The translations under genes and the position numbers were made by a program. The notes below the pieces were generated by a model. It did not search any database, was not told the DNA's origin, and saw nothing but the letters and a program-made list of their open reading frames with translations. From contig CM039181.1 in NCBI GenBank assembly GCA_008360975.2, positions 2,836,380-2,900,379 on the forward strand: a stretch of DNA of 64,000 nucleotides, given 5' to 3'. The DNA comes from Lichenostomus cassidix (taxonomy: Eukaryota; Chordata; Aves; Passeriformes; Meliphagidae). Shown here piece by piece: positions 26,001 through 41,000 of the stretch; positions within the stretch are counted from its first letter, which is position 1, and every line of letters begins with the position of its first letter.

Positions 26001-29000
26001 CCTGTTTCCTCCCCAGTTGGATTCAAACTGATTTCATATTACATATTTGAAAAGGGCTTTAATATTAAACAAAAGTTTATTTAGAGCTGCACTTCTGAAA
26101 ACTGTAGCTGGAAAACAAAAGCACTGTGGAAATGCTGTTAGGGGTGAGGAAGAAATCTGGTAATGGTGTGATAAGGAAGGTAAGGAGGAGCTGGCTGGGC
26201 AGCAGAGCCTTGAGGGATGTTTAGAACAAGAGCAGAGCTGAGTAGTCCTGAAATTGAAAATACAGACAAAATCTTAATCATTAGGTGCATTTGGGTGTTT
26301 TAAAGCCCTCCTTGTTTTAAACTTATTACTGTGATTAGTCATGATGATCAATAATGGAAGTGAGGGAATGAATATATCAGTGTAAATGCATTTAATTCAG
26401 GAGGTCTGTGGAAAGGAAACTTGCCAGGAAGAGTCTTGCTGCAAGCTGTGCTGAGTTGTGCCATGGGGCTCTGGGATGCAGCTTGGACACTGCATTGTGT
26501 TGGTTCCTCTGCTGCCTGCAAGGCTTGGCTCTTTCCAGGGAGAGAAAGTGCACTGGGATGGCTCACCATGCAGGTGAGCTGGCACCAAGACACTCAGAAA
26601 ATCAATTTTAATGTGAGTGTTATGACTCTGATTTAACAAAAAGGCACCTCATGGCACTTTGAAGTTGTCCCAGAGGTCATCTGGAAGAGGATGCTGGGTC
26701 TAGTTCAGTTTCAGGTACCTCTCTTGAGAGGCTGGAGGAGCAGTCATTTGCTGCCAGGAAGATTAAGCAGAAGCACTGAGTAAAGAGTGAGTAGAATATC
26801 CTGCAGACATGAGGAAATGGAGTAGGGTGAAGCCATTTTGCCTGCAGATAGTTGTTATTCTTGTAGATGTACGTCCAAGTAATGTGGATTTATTTTCCTT
26901 TTAAGTGTAGCACACACTTTGTAAGGCACCATTCATTTGTTTTGGCTGCCATGATCCTTTGGAAGCTAACTTTGACAGCTTGTAAAGATGTAACTTCAGA
27001 GAGGTTCCCAGACTGTAGGAAGAAGACTTTAGGAGGTGACATGAGGGTGAGATCAGCATGCCTGGAAGGTTGGGGGTTGCTGGCATCCTACACCATCAGA
27101 AAGAGTGACTGTTCTGCAAGAGACCAGGTCACAACTCTTTCTGGATGCTGCTAAAATCCTTCAGATTTGGTGGGATCTGATCTGTGCAAAATTGCAGGAG
27201 AGATGTCCTCCTCCTTCTGGAATTGGTCTCAAAGCTGCTAAGCAAGAGGAGGCACACGACAATTTCAGACTTCATGGAGCTCTGGAGAAGATTCTTTCTA
27301 TTCTTACAGTGGTAGTGGAATATCTTGTGGAAATATGAGACAGTTTGATCCAAACAGATGGCATGTGCAATAGGAAAGGCAAACAGTAAGGAGAAACTAA
27401 GGTAATTTTGGTACATATGAATTGTGGATTTATTTTAGTTTGTGCTTTTTTTAATCCTGACAGGGAAGTCTCTTGTTTGTACTCTGTGCCTTGTTGGAGA
27501 AAATTCAATATTGAGCAGCAGCTTTCAGGTTCTTGTGAGCTAATTTTGTCCAGCGATAAATCTCAGTTAATTAAGAGGGTTTTGGCAAAGATATTATGAA
27601 CTTCCCCATCCAGAGAATCGTTTCTTTGCCCCACAGTCCTTGACCACAAATGGCTGTGGCTGTTACTCTCTGGAAATAGGCAAGGAGAGGCAGATCATAG
27701 CAACAGATCAGTGTGTGCCTCACAGCAGAAGTGTTCCCTTATTTCTTAGCCCACATTCTCAGCAATACTGTGGGATTCTCCCACTCCCAATGTTCTTGAC
27801 ATAACTGCCATGTTATTCATTTATTACCCAAACTGATAACTCTACCTTCTCAACCAGCTTCAGACACTGGAGACTCACACATGTGCTGGAGTAATTTTCT
27901 GTTCCTATGGATGACTTTTGTGTATTCAGTCAGGCCTGGAGGAAGAGATTCAAATAAGTCATTTTGTTTTACAGGCATGACTTCCATTAGGGATGTAGCA
28001 TGGAGAAAACTGTCTGGAAAAATAACACTGAGTGGCTTGAAATGTGTATTACAGGCTCACTGCTGTGGAAGTGGGAGTGTGCAAAATGAGGGGAGAGCTG
28101 GGGGAGGAACACCAGTGCCAAAGGTCTGTTCTTCACACTTGACTGGAGGATTAAATTCCCTTTCCATGGTGCTTCTCTCTGACTTGCTGTGGTGCTGTCA
28201 CTGGGTTTTGCAACTGGGGAAGGTTATAAGATTTAGGTGTAAATGCAACTGACAGTTGAGACAGAGCAGTGCTTTTGGAGACAGTAGTGCTGTAATCACT
28301 CAGGAAAGGTGTTAGATGGATAAGGTGTCATCAAGAGTTGTTCTAATTTGTTGAAGAAGCACTTACAGTCAAATTAGCTTGTTGATGGGTATATCATAGA
28401 AGGTGCCTTTTGAGATTTGAGTGTGACTGCAATTGATTGTAGGAAAATGAAGAAGTAACACTAAACAACCTCTGTTCCTGAAGAGTAAATATTATGAAAT
28501 AAAAAACATTTGCAAAAATATGTAAAGAAATCTTTCCTTTAAGGGAAGGAGGCCTGGTTTGAAAGAGGAAGATCTGTAAAGAGAAGCTGAATTTAAAAGC
28601 AAGGGTGAGAAAGGGAAAATCTAAGTTAGTAAGGAGCTTTTGTAACTGGCAAAGGGCTGGTAACTGTTTCTGAGAAAGTGTATCTTATGTGCTTGGGCTT
28701 GTTTTAATTGTAGCAAAATTTTGGGGAATCGACACATGTCCTCCCAGGATGCTGGACAAGGTCATTGCAGGGAAGAAGCAGCAAAAGTCAATGTTTGCAT
28801 GGGCAGAAGTATCTAACTGAAGGATGAGGAGAAGGAAACAGAAGCTGTTGAATGTGCAAGGCTCACTGCAACAAACATGATGAGCAGACATAGTATGGAG
28901 TGTGAAACAAAGTGCTCTGGATACCCCAAGTCATGCTTCAAATTTTAGTTTGGTCATTTACCAAGGATCTGATGACAAATGATCATTTACCTTTGAAACA

Positions 29001-32000
29001 GACTATTTTATGGTAGCATGTCCTTCATCTCATTTAAGCTTTCCTTCTCCTGAATATTTGAGTCCAGTTCTGCAGGAGAGCAGTTTTGATAGAGTAAGCA
29101 CTAGCTTGTAAATGACAGCTCTTAAATATGCATTATTGAAAAGGGGACTGAAGGGTTCAGCTTGTGGTCTGCAAGTCAAATTTCACCATCAGCTACTTGG
29201 AAGTGGGGAAAATTAAGTCAATGCAAAAACATTTTGCTTGTAAACAAGTGTCTTAAATGTGGGTGGAGGTGACATTCTGGATCCCAAGAAAGAAACGGTG
29301 GTGGTGAGAGAATGGTCAGTGTTTTGTGTCAGTCCTTGCTGGTTGTAGTTTATTCTGGAGAGCTGTAGTGGGATGGATTTGGCAATGGGGAGGCACTGAA
29401 AAAGGCAGAATAACTTGCACAGGTGGCCTTAAACTCAGTAAAATGGAAAATTAAGCAACTGCTGAAAGGTGTGTGCTAACTCCTATGAATTAATGCAAAG
29501 TTGTTCAAGTTAGTGAAGTATGGACTGAAAATCTGATCTGCTGAGACTGTACTGTGAATTTTCCTAGGTTTTCTTTGTTCCAGGGGACAAATGATTCCAC
29601 TCTTGGGTTCACAAGCAACTGAGACTTAATTAACACTTGGAAATTGCTTCGAGATCTTTGGGTGAAAAGCTATGAAGTTCTAAGGATATTTGATTAAATG
29701 CAAAGAAAAGCAGTGCTTTTCTTGGAGAACGATGAGGGTGTGAACTCCTATCACCAGCAATCATTTTCTGCTCTGGAGGCAGGCGTATTTTGATTAGTAT
29801 TCTTATTCTTGATGACAATGGCTTGTTTTGGTGAGATCAGCAGACTGAGAGCAGTGTTTGTGCTATGTGCTGTCATGATATGAAAAACCTCCATCCCAAC
29901 AGAGTGGGAGCTCAGCTTTCCTGATCTGTTCAGCCTTTCTGGCAAGACCTGTAGGGATGATCACTAAATTGGTTCTTAGCACACTTGTGGAACTGGTATT
30001 ACTTACCTTGGTCAAGAAAACTGATTTAAAATGACTTGGAAGGTATAAGGGAAAGGTAGGAATAAAGAATAACTTCCTGGCTGCCTGGCCAGGGGGGAGG
30101 AAGGCTCTGCAAATTTCATTCCTCCCCCATGATCGTGGTGATGGATCTGTGGCTCAAGTGAGGCACAGGCTAAAAGGGCTGGGGTGGCTGCTTGTCAGCT
30201 CAACTCCTGCTGTTGCTAACTTCAGGTGAAGCTCAGAAGAAACAGCATTTCTGGTGGATTATGAATTTCTCCTGCAGCCCCACCTGGGAGCAGGCATAGA
30301 TCAGATATTTCAGTCCAGGCTGGTCTGTCTCCTGTAATTCTTGCTGATAGGAAACTGGAGCGTAATGTTGATTAAGAGTGAGCCATGTAACAGAAACATT
30401 GTGTAGAATCATGCAGAGTACCCTCAGTGATGCAGAGGAATCTGAGATCTTTTTAAAGGCATTAGCTCTCCATACCCCAGAGTCAGTTCACCACAGGGTC
30501 ACCTGGGCATTTCTCCACTGCTTGTGTTTCTTGTGACTCTGTAGTGATACATATTTTCTTTTCACTGGGGACAGGGAGGAAGGTCTTTTGCCTAGTCTGA
30601 GAATGGAGCTTTGATGGGAGAAAGAGAAACCTGATGTTTGTGTACACACAGTTGATTAATTTGAGGTTACAAGGTGCCAAAACACTTTCTCAAGTTATCT
30701 GCCAAATATGACCTATTCAAGCAACATGGAAACAAAATTTGCTTTTGACAGGCTTGTAAAATTCTGTCCAAACAGGATTAGCTGTCCTTTCACAAGTGAT
30801 TAAAAAAAAAAAAAGAAGAAAAACAAAACTGGAAGCACTTCAGGTAGATTCAGACTAAATTTAATGAAAATATGTTCTGTGATGAGTCTGGTGAAACACC
30901 AGAACAGGTTGCTCAGAGTATTCAAGGCCAGGTTGGCCAAGGCTCTGACCAGCTTGATCATCTGAAGATGTCCCTGCTAGCAGGGATTGGACTAGGTGGC
31001 CTTTAAAGGTCCCTTCCAACCCAAACTATTCTGAGATTCTATACTGAATATCATCAGCTGCCTAATGTCTCAAGACTTTTCCTGTGGCTGCTGCTTTGGG
31101 AAGCAATTCCACTGCCAAGGGAGGAACTCAAAAGGTCACCTGCAGAACTCCAGCAGTACTGGTAAAGAACCATTTTCCCATTGCTTCTTTTAGAAGGAAT
31201 GGAGTCCTTAAAGTCATCTTTCCCAAAAGTTGTCACTGTGATGGTAAACCTGTGTTGTATATGAATATTAACTCTATTAATAGAGAAGTAGTTTGACCAA
31301 AAGCAGCCTGTAGAGTTTAAGATTTAATGGTATGCTTTATTTGCAAACACAGACTTTCTGCTTAGTATACACAAACTTTCTATTTAGTATATATTTCTTC
31401 TAAAAAAACCAAAAGCACGTCTGTTTTTAGATCAGTCAGTGGTGGGAGGCAAGTAAAAAGATTGGAAGGTTAAAGAGGAACTTGTTTGTGACCTTTTTCT
31501 ATGAAGGAAAAAAGAGAAGCTGCTTTTCTGGAGAGGAGAACAAGCTGCAGGGGAAGAAGGAGGAGGGTGCTATGATGATAGGTCAAAATTCTAAGTTTCC
31601 AGTTTTACATAAACTTAATTCACAGTAGCATGAGTGCCTTTTGAAATGAGAGCTTAAAAATCAAAATGAAATGGTTTTTGTGTGAGAACATGACCTGTGG
31701 AGAGTGATGTATGCCAGATCCTGCTGAGGATAACCTGGCAACCTTGATCACTCTCCAATCTGCCAAGCCATTCAGCATCACAGGAGCAGGGCAATATGCA
31801 AAAACACCTGCAAATCAGGCTCGAGGAGCAATCAAAGGGAGATAAACATTAATTAGTATAATACCCAAACCTTTAATGGAGGAAGGAACGTTGATTACAC
31901 AGCCTCACTTGGGATTTCTTTCTGTCAGAGATGGCGTATGATGACAGTTTCTGATTACACTTACTCAGACAAGAAGACTTTAAAAACTGCTTAAATATGG

Positions 32001-35000
32001 AGAGAGAAGAGCAGAAAGCAAACAAGTTGATCTTTCAATGAGTGGTTGAACGTGTTTAGCTCTTTGTAAGAGTATGTATTTTTCCTTTTTGCCTTTCAAA
32101 CTTTTAAGGTGAACTGGCTTTGTGAGCTGGTTTTGAATCCTTCCCTGGATCACTGTAAGCCACAAATGTCTTAGCAGCCTTTCCTTTGCTCTCCCCATTT
32201 CAATGCTGAGATGTTGCCAGATTCTGGGGCAGAAGCATTATGTGGGAGTAGGGAGTGGGCTTCTCACAGTGTTCATTTTTGACACTGTTTTCTTCCCTTG
32301 TTGTCCTGCTGCTGCTGCTTGGAGAGCCTGGGAATAAAATAAAATACAAGAAGATGGCGTTTACTCCATCCCTTCTTATCCATGCCTCCTGCAGAAAGGG
32401 AGGAATTTAATAAAAGCACACTTCATTAAAAAAAAAAAAATAAGGGCGGCTTGACTTTCAGGCAAGAAGCCAAAGTTTTATAGAATAAATTTACTATATG
32501 TACCCTGAAGTTTAGCACAGCAATGCCAAGCATCCCCCTGCTGTCTCTCAAGCTTGGAGCTTGGGCTGGGAGGTGACCAGCAGCCTGATTTGCTGTGATG
32601 TGTACAGCCCTCCTTTAAGGAAAAGTAATTTAATACTTCGTCTTATCCTCCTGTGCAACTTCATTTCTCATTCTGCTCTGTAATGTTCTTTCTCCTTGGT
32701 TGATCGCTTACTTTTGTACTTCAGACATGAAATTGGAGTTCTTTGGTATTCTGGAGAGGTTTGCTCCAGCCTCTGTTGCCTAACCTTTCTTGTTCACCTT
32801 GGTGTGCAGCTTGCCTAGTCTCTCTCCAACTTCAGAAGTTTTGTCATCCCTGTCACTTCCAGGTGACATGTGTGTTCAACATAGAGAGCAAAGGGTCTCC
32901 TCTGCTGTGATGCTTCCTTACAGCTTGAATTCCTTGAATTCTGTCTTTCTCAGCCACCTCTCTGGGAATCTGTCAGCCTGTCTGTAAACCTTCCCTGATT
33001 CTAAACTTTTTTTTCTGATGCTCTCTGATTCCTAGCAAATGTAGATGATAAAAATGACAATTTTTTTTTGGTTGACACTGTGGAGTGCTGGGAGACTTGC
33101 ATACAAATGTAGCATTATTGCCAGTGCTGCCAACTGTCCTGGATGCCAGACTCCTAATGCCTCAAATCTTTTTCCTATGGGAGTAAGAAAACAGTATAAA
33201 TTTTCCCATCACAAATAGACACAGCAGAGGAGATCTTTCAGTAGCCTGAATCTCACCAAAATGTGAGATTTATCAGAGGAGTTAAAGGGAATAAGAGGAA
33301 ATTATCTGATTTTTGCAGATGGGGCAGAGGATAGTAAGCCAGCAAGACAGGCCCTCAAGAGGCTCCCAGGAGCTGGGAGGAAATATTCCTGAAACTTGCC
33401 CTGGGTGTTGGAGAAAATTGCCTGTAAAATGGAGAGAAGCTTAAAGCAGCAGCATGAGGGCTTTAGGACAGAGGAGAAACAAGATCTAAGTTGGGGGTGA
33501 AGTGCAGAGGGCTTGAGGGCAAAGAGATTTCAGGGGGACAAGACAAAGTGAAAGCTTGAATCAAAGCAGCTGAAAGATTGGCTTTAATATCTGCTTAGAT
33601 CAAAAAATAAAAGTCTGTATGGATTAAGAGATAATCCACTAGATAGATTTAATCTGCCACGTGTATTGCTTCCCCAAAGAAAAGCACTGGGAGGGGAAGG
33701 TTGATTTGGCTCAGTGCCCAGCATTCAAAGGTAGGTGATATATTCTCTTTTTTCCACAGACCCCATTTTCACTTGTCCTGGATGAAGCACATCCTACTGA
33801 AAGGAGCTCTTGCTCTAGCCTCCTTGCTCCTTTGCAGCCCCAAAGTCACATTGAATTTAACTAAAAGCATTTCTCGAGCAGAAAAGAGCACTGAGAGCAA
33901 AATAACACTGCAATGACTAAGAAAATAAGTGAGGGGTAGGTTCAGATGTTCGTGGTGGTTTTGGCTGCCTGAGCTGTGAGGTTTTATTAACTTGCCCCTG
34001 AAATCCTTGGCACATCTCTCCATCCCTTCCTTCCTGTTTCCTTTCTTTACAAAAACTAGTTGAGTCCTTTGAGTAAGTTGTTTCCACAGCAGTAGAAATA
34101 CTAAAGTAAATCAAACATGAGGGGATTTTCTCCATGGGTTTTTTCAGTAAGAATATGATGTATTGTCTCTTCTAACTAACACATACAGCTGTATCTTGAA
34201 CTGTATGTGCTTAACAGTCATGCACTTCTAGGAGCCTGTACATGTGATGGAATTTGGATTAGTTGGATTGAGGGGGTTTAATTTTTTTTTGAAAGTTTTC
34301 TTGTTCAGCAACAAATAAATTAATTCTCTAGACTGATGTGTATTCTTTCTGTGCTGTGGGCCTGCAGCTGTACTGCCTCAGGTGAAGGTTTTTGGCAGAT
34401 CTCTTAAGGTCAGTGGGATTTGGTTTGTGAAATCCTAGAGCAGGAGATGACAGGAGGAAGTACAGAGTGTCTCAGAGAAGATCCATCATGGTTTCAAACA
34501 CCTGAGCTGGATTCTCCAGCTTGTGCTGGGAGCAGGCTGTCTGTCTGATATTGTCTCCTTTTATGATTATATTTGGTGGGCAGTGGGGATGCATTAAGCT
34601 GTGGATATCTTTCTCTGTGTTTTTTTTTATTTATTTGAGTGAGAGAAGGGAAAAGAAGAAGTTGGTACCTGATAAAGCACTGGGGACAATATGGGGCAGG
34701 AAAGGGAGTGAGGGAAGTGTTTGCCTCACTGCTCCCACTCACATCCATGGAGTGAAAGGGAGAACATGACTGTTTTCCAGGCCTGAGCTTGCATAACTAT
34801 TTGCTTAGCACTTCCTTCTGGGAGAGAATCCTGAAAATTGTGTCTGGGAGTCAGCAGGGTACTGGCTAAAAGGCTATTGATACCATGCTTTTATTTGGAG
34901 CTTCAGGAAAGCTTTGTGGAGTTCTTCTAGGAGAGAGGTCTATTCACAGGTGAGAGAGAAAATTGCATCATTGATTTGAGGGAGAGCAGCAAAGCAGAAA

Positions 35001-38000
35001 TAAATGACTGGCTTTTTTTTTCAGCTTTGAAGGAAGTAAAAATAGTCAGCTGCCCCAGGAGCAGTACTGGAAATAGTGCCAATCAATACGATTATGAAAC
35101 TTCTAGAAAAGAGGTGAACTGTGAGGTGGGAAAATGTGCTGGTGAGAGCAGTTAGGGAAGATTTAGGTCCTTCAGAGGCATCTCCCACTTGAACGAAACA
35201 AGGCAATGGGACAGCCTTTTGACACATGAAATTTGCTGCAGACAGGTGCTAGGAAATGCACACTGAAAGGAACAACAGAAACTACTCTGAGAACCTATCA
35301 AGTGTATAAGTGATGTGGACTTACTCCACTGAGGCAGAGGGAGGGTGTGGGAAGGAAATCATGAACAGATTTGTACTCAGTGTTGGTACAAAATACAAGC
35401 TGTTAGACTGTGTTTAAAATAAAAGGATGGGGAAATGGAGAATAATTCGGAAAGGGAGAATCTCATGAGGTTCAGTTTTGCTCATCTCCCACTCCAAACA
35501 GAATGAGGTAGAGACAGGCTGTGTGCTATCATGCCATATGCATAAGGAAGGGTTTTTCATGCCTCCAGGAAGAGGAGAGCATGGCTATAAACAAACAGAA
35601 ATCCTTGAAGCTGTTTAGAGAAAGAAGTGGGTTTTTTTTCCAGAATGGTACAAGGAGAATGGCTGCTTGTACTTGGTGTTTTTATCTACTTACATTGTGG
35701 GGGCTTTATATTTCTATACTATAATAGGGAATGTGCTGCACAAAGTGGAAATACTTGAAAAGATGGATTTGGTACAGTTTGAAATTGGGAATCATGGATC
35801 AGTGCTGATCTCAAACTTGTTACTGCAGGGAATTATACAGACAGAGCAGGAAAAGAGCATGAGAGCTCTCTCTCCTCAGAAGCTAAGAGGGGCTTTTGGT
35901 GGAATTTAAAGACAATACTTGAGATTGATTTTTACAGGCACAGAATGATCCGATGGACCTCATTGCTACAAAACATTGCTGAAGTGGAGTGCTCTCTCTC
36001 CTAGTGGGTTATGTAGCCATAAAAATGTTCTTCATTCTGAACCAAATGTGAAGGTTCAGAAGACTTTTCAGCTTTTGACCTTGAAGCTGGGGAGAACCTG
36101 CTGGTTATGCATGGGGAAGGAGGGCTCTTGTGAGGAGGTGACTGTTTCTGTTGCCAGTTTTCTGTGCCTCAGTCTCAGGAACATCGAGGTGTGAGTGGTG
36201 GACTAATCCTACCTCATGTTGGAGTACCTAAAGCTCTCAGTAGGATGAAGACAAGTGTCTCTCAACCAGCAGTTTTGCCCCATGAAACAGCTTAGTCCTC
36301 TGAGATTCACACTTTCTCTGAGGGGCTGGGCATTGACTGTTGCCAAAAAAATGCTGGTTCTGGATTCTTCAATTTAGGAAGTGTTCTTGCCTCCTAGGAT
36401 CTCTCAGCGGGTGGAGGCCAGCCGGGCACAGCTCCAGGCAATTGGGGAGAGAGTCACACTTGCCCAAGCGAAGATTGAGAAGATAAAGGGCAGCAAGAAG
36501 GCTATTAAGGTAGGGACTTCAGTAAAGGCTGCATGGCCTCCTTTCTTCCTTTCACCTCACTCCTTATGCAAGCTCTGGAGAAGAAAAGGTGCTTGGCTGC
36601 TGCAGCTGCTGCCCACTCACCTCTCCAGGCCTTGCTGCTAAGCAGGATTGTGATGAGAATCCCATTCCTGACTTGGCCAATTGATGAATTTTGGACCCAT
36701 GAGCCACACAGCTCCAGGCTTTATGTAGCCTTTATAGGTTTCTGTCCCTGCTGCTCCTCGAGAAAGAGAAAAGACATGTGCTGAGCTAAGCCTGACGCCC
36801 TCACACTTCAGGCTTATAGATATTTTGGTAATTTGAATGAAAGCTGCTGTTAGAGAGCCTCCCCTTAGTGCATGTTAATCCCATTGAGCCATGCAAAACT
36901 GGTGAAAATCCTTCTTTCCCCATTCTTGCTCCATTTTATACAGTATTTCCAACTCCTTTCCTGCCACTGGAAGCTTTTTTGCCAGTGATCTCCTAGTACT
37001 TTTAGAGAGAGAGAGAGAAAAGCTTGGCAATTCCAGTTTCAGAAGAGGCAGCCCATGCATGTTTGGGTCTGTGCCTTTAAGAGCCTGTTAACTCCATGGC
37101 TGTCCATTCCCCCTAGCAGCACAAATTGCTTGATTACTTCACTCCATGTGTTTCTGTGTTGTTACATGGCCTAGCTGTTGGGATTTTTCATTCCCTCCTT
37201 GTTCCTCCACAGGTATTTTCCAGTGCCAAGTACCCAGCCCCGGAGCGGCTGCAGGAGTACAGCTCCATTTTTGCTGGTGCAGAAGACCCAGCTAACCAGA
37301 AATGGCCAAGGCACAAGATTCAGAGCAAACACCGACTGCTGGATGAGAAAGCTCTGCAGGTAAGGAGGAGAACAGACCTGGGGAAAGACAAGCAAAGAGA
37401 AGCTGGGAGGCTGTTAATCTCTTTGACAAAATGGGCATATTTTCATTTGGCCTGTCAGTGGTGAGGATGTGAGATCAGGCTGGGTGCTTTGGCTGCTGGG
37501 ATCAGGCTCACAGTTGTTTTGGAAATAATTTCTGAAGGCTCTGATATAAGTTTTGGTGAGAGAGGAAAGGTAAGGGAGTATATCAGAAGAAAAAGGAGTC
37601 ATTCATTAAAGCATTTTTCTATCCCAGGAAGTCATTGCACTTGGGCATTATCCCTGGGTTGGAAGGAGAGGAGGAAGAGTTGCCATGCTAAAAGTTTAAA
37701 AGTTGCTGTGCATGTGCTGTGTCAGGAGTAGCAGATGTGCTGTTCTTAGCAGGTTAAGAACAACTTCCCTGCTTTCCACCCCTAAAGAGACTTCCTTCCT
37801 CATCCTTGTGTGACTTGGCCAAAAATAAAGCTGCCACTGAATAATTTATCATGCTAAACTTTCCTGAGTGTTAATGGAGTTGAGACCTCACACAGCGAGG
37901 TAGTTATGAATATTTCAGCCAGGCCAAGGAAGCAGGATTGCTGGCCGAATGGACAGCTGGCAAACTCGAGCAGGATTCCTGCTTCTTCTTTCCAGTCCTG

Positions 38001-41000
38001 GCAGAGCTGTGTGGGACCTGCTGGTGTCTGCCTGGGATGCCATCTCTTCCAGTCCCAGTCAGTCTCTGAACCATTGCCATGTTCTACCCTTTGAGACTAA
38101 AGCTGCCATCAGCAGAGGGATTCTATCTCAGGCCCTCAGGGATGTTTGTTGCTCCCCTCCTGTGTCCCATCTTTTGATCCTCCTTTGGGACTGTTGATCT
38201 TCTCTGGCTTTGCTGACCCTGCCTCGTGCAGCAGTTGTCACTCCTGCAGCTCCCTGTGAGGTGGGGATGCTGCTGTCAGCTGGTGAAGGATGGAGGAGCT
38301 GAGTGGGGCTCAGTGTGATCAAGCTCTGACCACATTCCAGGGGGACAAGCCCTTCTTGGCCATAGCTGAGCACAGAGCCTGATGTGCCTTGCAGTGATGA
38401 AATGAGACAGGGAGAAGTAAATGTTTGCATTTATGCCCTCCTCAATTATTCAGGGCTTTCAGCAGAGGCTCTCTGCCTGTTTTCCCTTCTAATGAGGGCC
38501 TCTTTGCTGGGAGCAGTCGCAGTGGCCTTTGCTAAACTCCACTTGCACACAACACCCCATCAGGAGAGCAAACTCTGCTCGTGTCACTTTGGCAGCCTGT
38601 GCTCAGCCTTTAGGGGTTTTGCTCTGGGGGGCAAGCAACTGAGTTGGAAATGTGTGTGGTTCTGCAGTTTATTTTAAAGTGCTTCCTCCTTGGAGTTTCT
38701 TCATGCTCCCTCCACCCCACAGCCTGTGGAGGCTAAACCAGGTTTTTGTCATTTGCTCATCTTGAAGTGCTTTCCCAGCTCAGCATTCCACTGCTGTGGG
38801 GGGAGTTGGATTTCTGGTGCATCACCCCAATTCCCTTTGTAAGAATGTGTGCTTAATTAAACTGAAGAACCAGAGTGACTTTATATATTTTTAACTGCAC
38901 GTTCTTAGGAAGAAAAATGCCTGAAAATGCAGTGTCCTTGGGGGTGTGATCCTGCCAGGTGCCAGACCTCAGGCTGGGGTATTTGAGCATTCAAGAATCC
39001 CCCATGACTTTGCTGAACTTTGGCTTAAGAACTTAATGTTCTTTTAAGAAAACTAATTTTTAAATAGCACCTTAACTTGTGGAGTTCACAGTTGCAGGAT
39101 ATTTTTGACAGTGTGTAGTCGTTCCAAATTTCGGAACAGATCTAAGTACTCAAATAAGACTAGCACTTTGATGGCATTTAAATTAAAAGGATTACATTTC
39201 ACATTTCAGAATACTCCTGCTTAGTGCTTTTATAACTGCCTTAGATGAGGCTTGTAAGTAAATGTAGGTAATGGTTGCTTTCTCACTACACCCTTAAAGT
39301 GATGCACAATCTTCCAGTGCTAACTGAAATCTACAAAGAGAGAATTAAAAAATATATATATGACTTGAGGGCTAAGTGTGTCTGAGCAGTTCTAGCAAAA
39401 AAAAGTCAGTACTCCCTCATGCTTAAAAAATTAAACGTTGGGAAATGAATATTAATGATCAAAAGAACTTTTATTTTTGAGTCTCTGCTTCTACAATATC
39501 TAAATAACAATTTATATGTTTTTGCCTATTTGCTTCTATAAAAAAATAGAAGGTGTTAATTTCAATGTATTTTTCACAAGTTGGAACGTGAATTAAATCA
39601 AAACCTTCCAGGTCTTTTCTTATAGCATTTTGTAGTTTCAGAGCATCATATAAACTCTTAGTGGGTTAACTGAGCTGTGACTAAGCCATTCCCTTGGATT
39701 TCTGGCTACCACATTCAAGACTGAAATTTCTATCAGTAGGAACTGCTTGTGTCTCTGAGATGTGGTCTAAAAACTGAACCACCAGTGGTCTCCATTTTCC
39801 CATAAAAGGACAAGGAGGGAAGAGGGACTCAGAGAATAAGGTGGTACAGGGATGCTGGAAGTTGGGAGGCAGTAGGAAGTTGTAGAGAGTATTTGGAGTG
39901 GTCATCTTCTGGTGGCAGAAGAAAACCAGTTATTTAACCAGATTCAGTCTTGAATCTGGTAGCCAGAAATCTAACTTCCTATTTTTTTTTATAGATGCAA
40001 GTAGGCAAAAATATCTAAATTGATATTTAGAGATTGTAGAAGCAGAGACTGCCTTGTAGCTGCTGCTGGCCCTAGTTGTGAAGGAAGAGCTGTGAAGAGT
40101 TGTGAAGGGCTGAGCAGGGATCTACAGAGGGGTGTGGAATGGAGGTTTGTTCACCCCAAACTCTCTCTGTGCAATAACTGATGCCTCTCCTCCCTCCAGA
40201 GCAAACAGTGCTGTGGGTGTTGAGCTTCACCCCCCAGAGCATGTGGCACTGGGCACTGTCACACCAGCTGAAACACTGCTCTTATGTGGGATGGCAACTC
40301 CTGTGCTCTATAAAAGTCACACAGTTCAGATGCAATAAGTCCTTCTCTAAAGGGAGCTCTATATATTATGCATGAAGTTTTAGAACCGAGAGAGAGAAGA
40401 TTTCAGTTCATTAGAGTTGAAAACTCCTGCAAATCCCTCAGGCTTTGCAAAACCATCTGGCACACGTTCCACCCTGCGCACTCCTTTCTGCCTGATCTCT
40501 TGCCTAGTGCAGGCACTCTGTTCTTTGCTAACCTCCTTTTCCTTTGCCTTCCCTGCATACCCCACCAGTGGGATCAGAGCTCTTAAAACATCAAGTGAAG
40601 GCAGCAGAAGGGAGGTGATACAGATGTGTGGGGAGCTCTGCCTGTGTGAAAATGTGTCGTAATTGGAGGCACTGGAACAAAAGCCTTTTAGTGTCTGGTG
40701 CTTGATCCCTGCCTCTGACTGTAGAGCCTGAGTGGTGTTTTATTTTGGTGGATCTTTGCCATCATGTGTGTTCAGTGTGACCAATCCAAGGCACCAAAAG
40801 CACATGCCAGGAGTCTGAACTGCTGAGATTTGTCCTGATTTTGGGGTGGCAATGTTGTCCATGGTCTTCCTAGCTCAAAGGGAGGTAGAGAAGGAGCAGT
40901 AGGGTTCCCAGACCAGAGGGTGCATCCAGCAGTGTGGGTTGTGGTGGCTGAGGAGAGTTGCCTCAGCAGCTGTGGTCCTACTGTCTTACCACCTTTTATC

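Noticed and set aside
23029..36397. A nested gene within the long WASHC1 intron 2
   Set aside because: Frames are all short and no consecutive exon-like blocks or CpG island were found.
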